Assembly: GCA_035634055.1 (NCBI GenBank)
Contig: DASQDR010000147.1
Location: 1-64,000 of the forward strand
Length of the DNA: 64,000 nucleotides
Source of the DNA: JAICTV01 sp035634055
GTDB taxonomy: Bacteria > Planctomycetota > Phycisphaerae > Tepidisphaerales > Tepidisphaeraceae
Direction of reading: 5' to 3'
How positions within the stretch are numbered: position 1 is the stretch's first letter; each line of letters starts with the position of its first letter. Under the pieces are notes generated by a model. The model had not been told where the DNA came from. It did not search any database and saw only the letters and a program-made list of their open reading frames with translations. The position numbers and the translations under genes were made by a program. Below, one piece after another: positions 61,744 to 64,000 of the stretch.

Positions 61744-64000
61744 CTACTTCGCCGGAGTCGTGTTCTCGGTAGTGATGTTGGGCCGCGGCGCGGGCTTCAT
61801 GTCGTGGCCGATGAAGAAGCTCGGGTGGGGCGGCTGGTTGTACGCGACGTTCTGCCACGCGATGGCCATGCGGTACTGCGGGTCGTGCATCAGCGTGTGA
61901 AAGCGATGCTCGGTGGGGATCGTGGTGGTGAAGATGCGCAGCTCGCGGTTGTCGGTCGTGCGCAACATCACTTCCTCGCGCCAATCGCCGAACAGGTCGC
62001 CGGAGAGGGCGGGCGTGGACTTGGTGCCATTGTTTGAAGTGCAGTCTTGGGCGTTGAGCAGGACGCCCGCGCCCGGCTTGTCCACCTGGTTGCCGCTGAG
62101 CAGCTCGCGCAGCAGGTCGCCATCCCACCAGACGGCGAAGTTGGCCGAGCTGGTGCGCGGGCCCTGGATCGACTGGCCGCGGTTGTTGCGTAGCCCACCC
62201 GGGCCGCCCCAGTTTTCGGCGCCGGGGTTGGTCGGGTCGATGTCGGCGGCGAGGCCTCGGCCGGTGTCGCGGTTCTCGGTCTTCCAGAGCACCTCGCCGG
62301 TGCGGGCGTCGATCATGGCCGCGCCGGGCTGCCGGCCGCCCTCGTGGATGCCGAAGACCTCCAGGCCGGGGCGCGACGGGTCGAAGTCGCCGACGTGCAG
62401 CGCGTCGCCGTGCCCGAGGCCCGCGCTCCACAGCCCCTTGCCGTCGTCGTCCACGCACATTGAGCCGTAGACGATCTCGTCCCTCCCGTCGCCGTCCACG
62501 TCGGCGACACTGCACCCATGGTTGCCCTGGCCGGCGAACTTGCGGTTCTCCGGGCGGGCGGGGTCGTGCGTGTCAAAGGTCCACACGTGCGTCAGCTTTC
62601 CGTCGCGCCAGTTCCACGCGGCGAGCACGCTCTTGCCGTAGTACCCGCGGCACATGACCGCGCTGGGTAGCTTGCCGTCGAGGTACGCCGCCGCCGCCAC
62701 GTAGCGCTCGGAGCGGTTGCCGTAGGCGTCGCCCCAGTCGTTGATGTTGCCGATGGAAGGGACGTAGTCCGCCGTCGCGAGCTCTTTGCCGGTCAGCCCG
62801 TCGAACACCGTGAGGTATTCCGGCCCGCTGAGGATCCGCCCGGCGAGCGAGAAGTTATTCGTGCCGTCCGGATTGGTCTGCCGGCTGCCGTCGGGGTTGC
62901 GCTCGCTGCCGGTGGTGTCGCGGTGGGCGACGACGCCTTCCTTGGCGACCCAGTCGGCGTTGGGGTCGCCGATTACCTTGCCCGCGCCGTCAACGGTGCC
63001 GTCGGCGGTCTTGCAGAACATCTCCGCCCGCCCGTCGCCGTCGAAGTCCGCCACCAGGAACTGCGTGTAGTGCGCCCCCTCGCGGATGTTCTTGCCGAGG
63101 TTGATCGTCCACAGCAGCGTGCCGTCGAGCTTGTACGCGTGGAAGATTGGTGGGTCGGTCATGCCGGCGGCGGAGTTGTCGCGGGCGCGGCCGGTCATGT
63201 GGACCACGATCTCGTATTCCCCGTCGCCGTCCAGGTCGCCGACGGAGCAGTCGTTCGGCGTCCGCCCCTCCGGCGTCTTGAGCGGCACGGAGAAGTAATT
63301 CTTCGCCGGCACGGTGGCGGCAACCTTGCTCAGGAAGGGCTTGCTGATCTCGCCCTCCTTGCCGTCGATGACCGGGCGGACGAAGTACTCCAGGTCCCCC
63401 TTGGTCAGGTTAACACCGGCGTCCTGGTAGCACGTCGCCTTCGTCAGCGGCTCGCCGTTGAGCTTCACGGGCTCGGCACCGGCGACGCTTCGGTAGAGGT
63501 TGAAGGCGACGTTCTCCGGCTCGGTGCCGAGCATCCGCCAGCTCACGAAGACTTTGCCGTCGCCCTGGTTGACTGCCACCACGCCGCGGCCGAGCCTTTC
63601 CATCTGGCGCGGCGAAGGCGCGCGCCCGGATGGCGCGGTCGCAGCCGGATTAGCGGGCGCGGCCGGCGCGGCGGCAGTCGTCGCCGGCGCGCGCTGCGTT
63701 GTCGGCGCCGGCGGCTCGACGGGAACCGCTTGGCCGAACTCCAGGGCGACGACCGATACGTCAGGATCGGTGGCCGGGCCGGGCAGGGTTACCACGACGC
63801 CGCCGTCGCCCGCCGTCGCTTCGACCGGCTTCCCGCCCGCCAGCAGCCGGGATGACGTGGGCGACTGCCTCATCCCCGGCAGGACAATCCTGCCGTCCGC
63901 CGGCCACTGCCAGACGTGCAGGTAAAGGGTCTCGCCGCCATCCGGCCTCGCCTTGCGCGTCGCGCGGCCCCAGGCGGGCGCCTTGGCGAAAGGGCTGCCC
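61744..64000 (-). CDS. Fusion of alpha-L-fucosidase (GH29) C-terminal domain and PL11 rhamnogalacturonan lyase (5' end beyond window)
   Basis: The frame is open from the right edge to a stop at 61744, about 752 codons. The first in-window segment reads PAWGRATRK, GETLYLHVWQWPADGRIVLPG, SRLLAGGKPVEA and DPDVSVVALEF. This is the C-terminal beta-sandwich of GH29 alpha-L-fucosidases. A Pro/Ala/Thr linker (about 63600-63720) leads to a complete PL11 domain: MERLGRGVVAVNQGDGKVFVSWRMLGT, shown in part as LGRGVVAVNQGDGKVFVSWR, then VGDLDGDGEYEIVVH, FLVADFDGDGRAEMFCKTADG, GDAYGNRSERYVAAAAYLDG, GDLFGDWREEVMLRT and HRFHTLMHDPQYRMAIAWQN. PL11 cleaves the rhamnogalacturonan-I backbone. The GH29 catalytic part would lie outside the window. 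An ATG at 63873 exists but would cut the GH29 domain. Confidence 0.88.
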   Translation of the reverse strand, partial: GSPFAKAPAWGRATRKARPDGGETLYLHVWQWPADGRIVLPGMRQSPTSSRLLAGGKPVEATAGDGGVVVTLPGPATDPDVSVVALEFGQAVPVEPPAPTTQRAPATTAAAPAAPANPAATAPSGRAPSPRQMERLGRGVVAVNQGDGKVFVSWRMLGTEPENVAFNLYRSVAGAEPVKLNGEPLTKATCYQDAGVNLTKGDLEYFVRPVIDGKEGEISKPFLSKVAATVPAKNYFSVPLKTPEGRTPNDCSVGDLDGDGEYEIVVHMTGRARDNSAAGMTDPPIFHAYKLDGTLLWTINLGKNIREGAHYTQFLVADFDGDGRAEMFCKTADGTVDGAGKVIGDPNADWVAKEGVVAHRDTTGSERNPDGSRQTNPDGTNNFSLAGRILSGPEYLTVFDGLTGKELATADYVPSIGNINDWGDAYGNRSERYVAAAAYLDGKLPSAVMCRGYYGKSVLAAWNWRDGKLTHVWTFDTHDPARPENRKFAGQGNHGCSVADVDGDGRDEIVYGSMCVDDDGKGLWSAGLGHGDALHVGDFDPSRPGLEVFGIHEGGRQPGAAMIDARTGEVLWKTENRDTGRGLAADIDPTNPGAENWGGPGGLRNNRGQSIQGPRTSSANFAVWWDGDLLRELLSGNQVDKPGAGVLLNAQDCTSNNGTKSTPALSGDLFGDWREEVMLRTTDNRELRIFTTTIPTEHRFHTLMHDPQYRMAIAWQNVAYNQPPHPSFFIGHDMKPAPRPNITTENTTPAK

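Overview
The window is a stretch of very GC-rich bacterial chromosome. It carries no phage, plasmid, insertion sequence, rRNA operon or CRISPR array. The gene content points to the Planctomycetota: paired PSD1/DUF1501 and DUF1592/DUF1552 proteins with CxxCH cytochrome-like motifs and Tat signals, a secreted enzyme with a LEPR-like N-terminal tag, a secretin-like fold fused to a BlaR1-type peptidase, a DUF3891 protein and many short lipoproteins. The set of polysaccharide genes suggests a soil or plant-litter relative of the Phycisphaerae (Tepidisphaerales), but that rank is an inference.

Layout. 1-2.1 kb: hisI (cut by the window edge) diverges from pgk, followed by a small membrane protein with a TTG start. 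2.2-11.6 kb: two convergent pairs, PSD1-DUF1501 (+) and DUF1592-DUF1552 (-), meeting at a palindromic repeat. 11.8-15.3 kb: a PL22-like beta-propeller, tRNA-Glu(UUC), a DUF6065-like protein and a membrane protein. 15.6-20.7 kb: a sensor kinase, a single-domain response regulator and a hybrid kinase, all on the + strand. 20.8-31.1 kb, mostly minus: an AsmA-like giant, a lipoprotein, an esterase (+), a secreted PA14-GH88 enzyme, a GH57 enzyme and a HAD phosphatase. 31.3-36.2 kb: tRNA-Glu(CUC) with promoter and terminator, then a blaI-blaR1-like pair behind an overlapping promoter/double operator, then moaB, a lipoprotein and a DUF3891 protein. 36.4-43.2 kb: a divergent ammonium transporter, a Trm112-like protein, an orphan DUF1501 protein, argD and a lipoprotein. 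43.4-49.9 kb: trpF, rhaB, pheA, two related-looking membrane proteins and a LysR regulator whose putative operator covers its own start codon. 50.1-53.8 kb: clpB with a strong terminator, and a GAF/degenerate-GGDEF protein. 54.1-64 kb, all minus: a GH29-PL11 fusion (running off the window), a SASA-type acetylesterase, a DUF2585 membrane protein, an MFS-spermidine-synthase-like protein and a GH2 enzyme.

How the genes work together. A recurring theme is breakdown of pectin, especially rhamnogalacturonan. There is a rhamnogalacturonan lyase fused to an alpha-L-fucosidase end, an acetylesterase, a GH2 enzyme, an unsaturated-uronide hydrolase (GH88), an oligogalacturonide-lyase-like propeller and rhamnulokinase for the released rhamnose. 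These genes are scattered over the window rather than forming one compact locus. Housekeeping anabolism (hisI, trpF, pheA, argD, moaB, pgk) is interleaved with them. Coordinates of starts were chosen by Shine-Dalgarno sequence, signal peptide and family alignment; several of the best starts are GTG or TTG.
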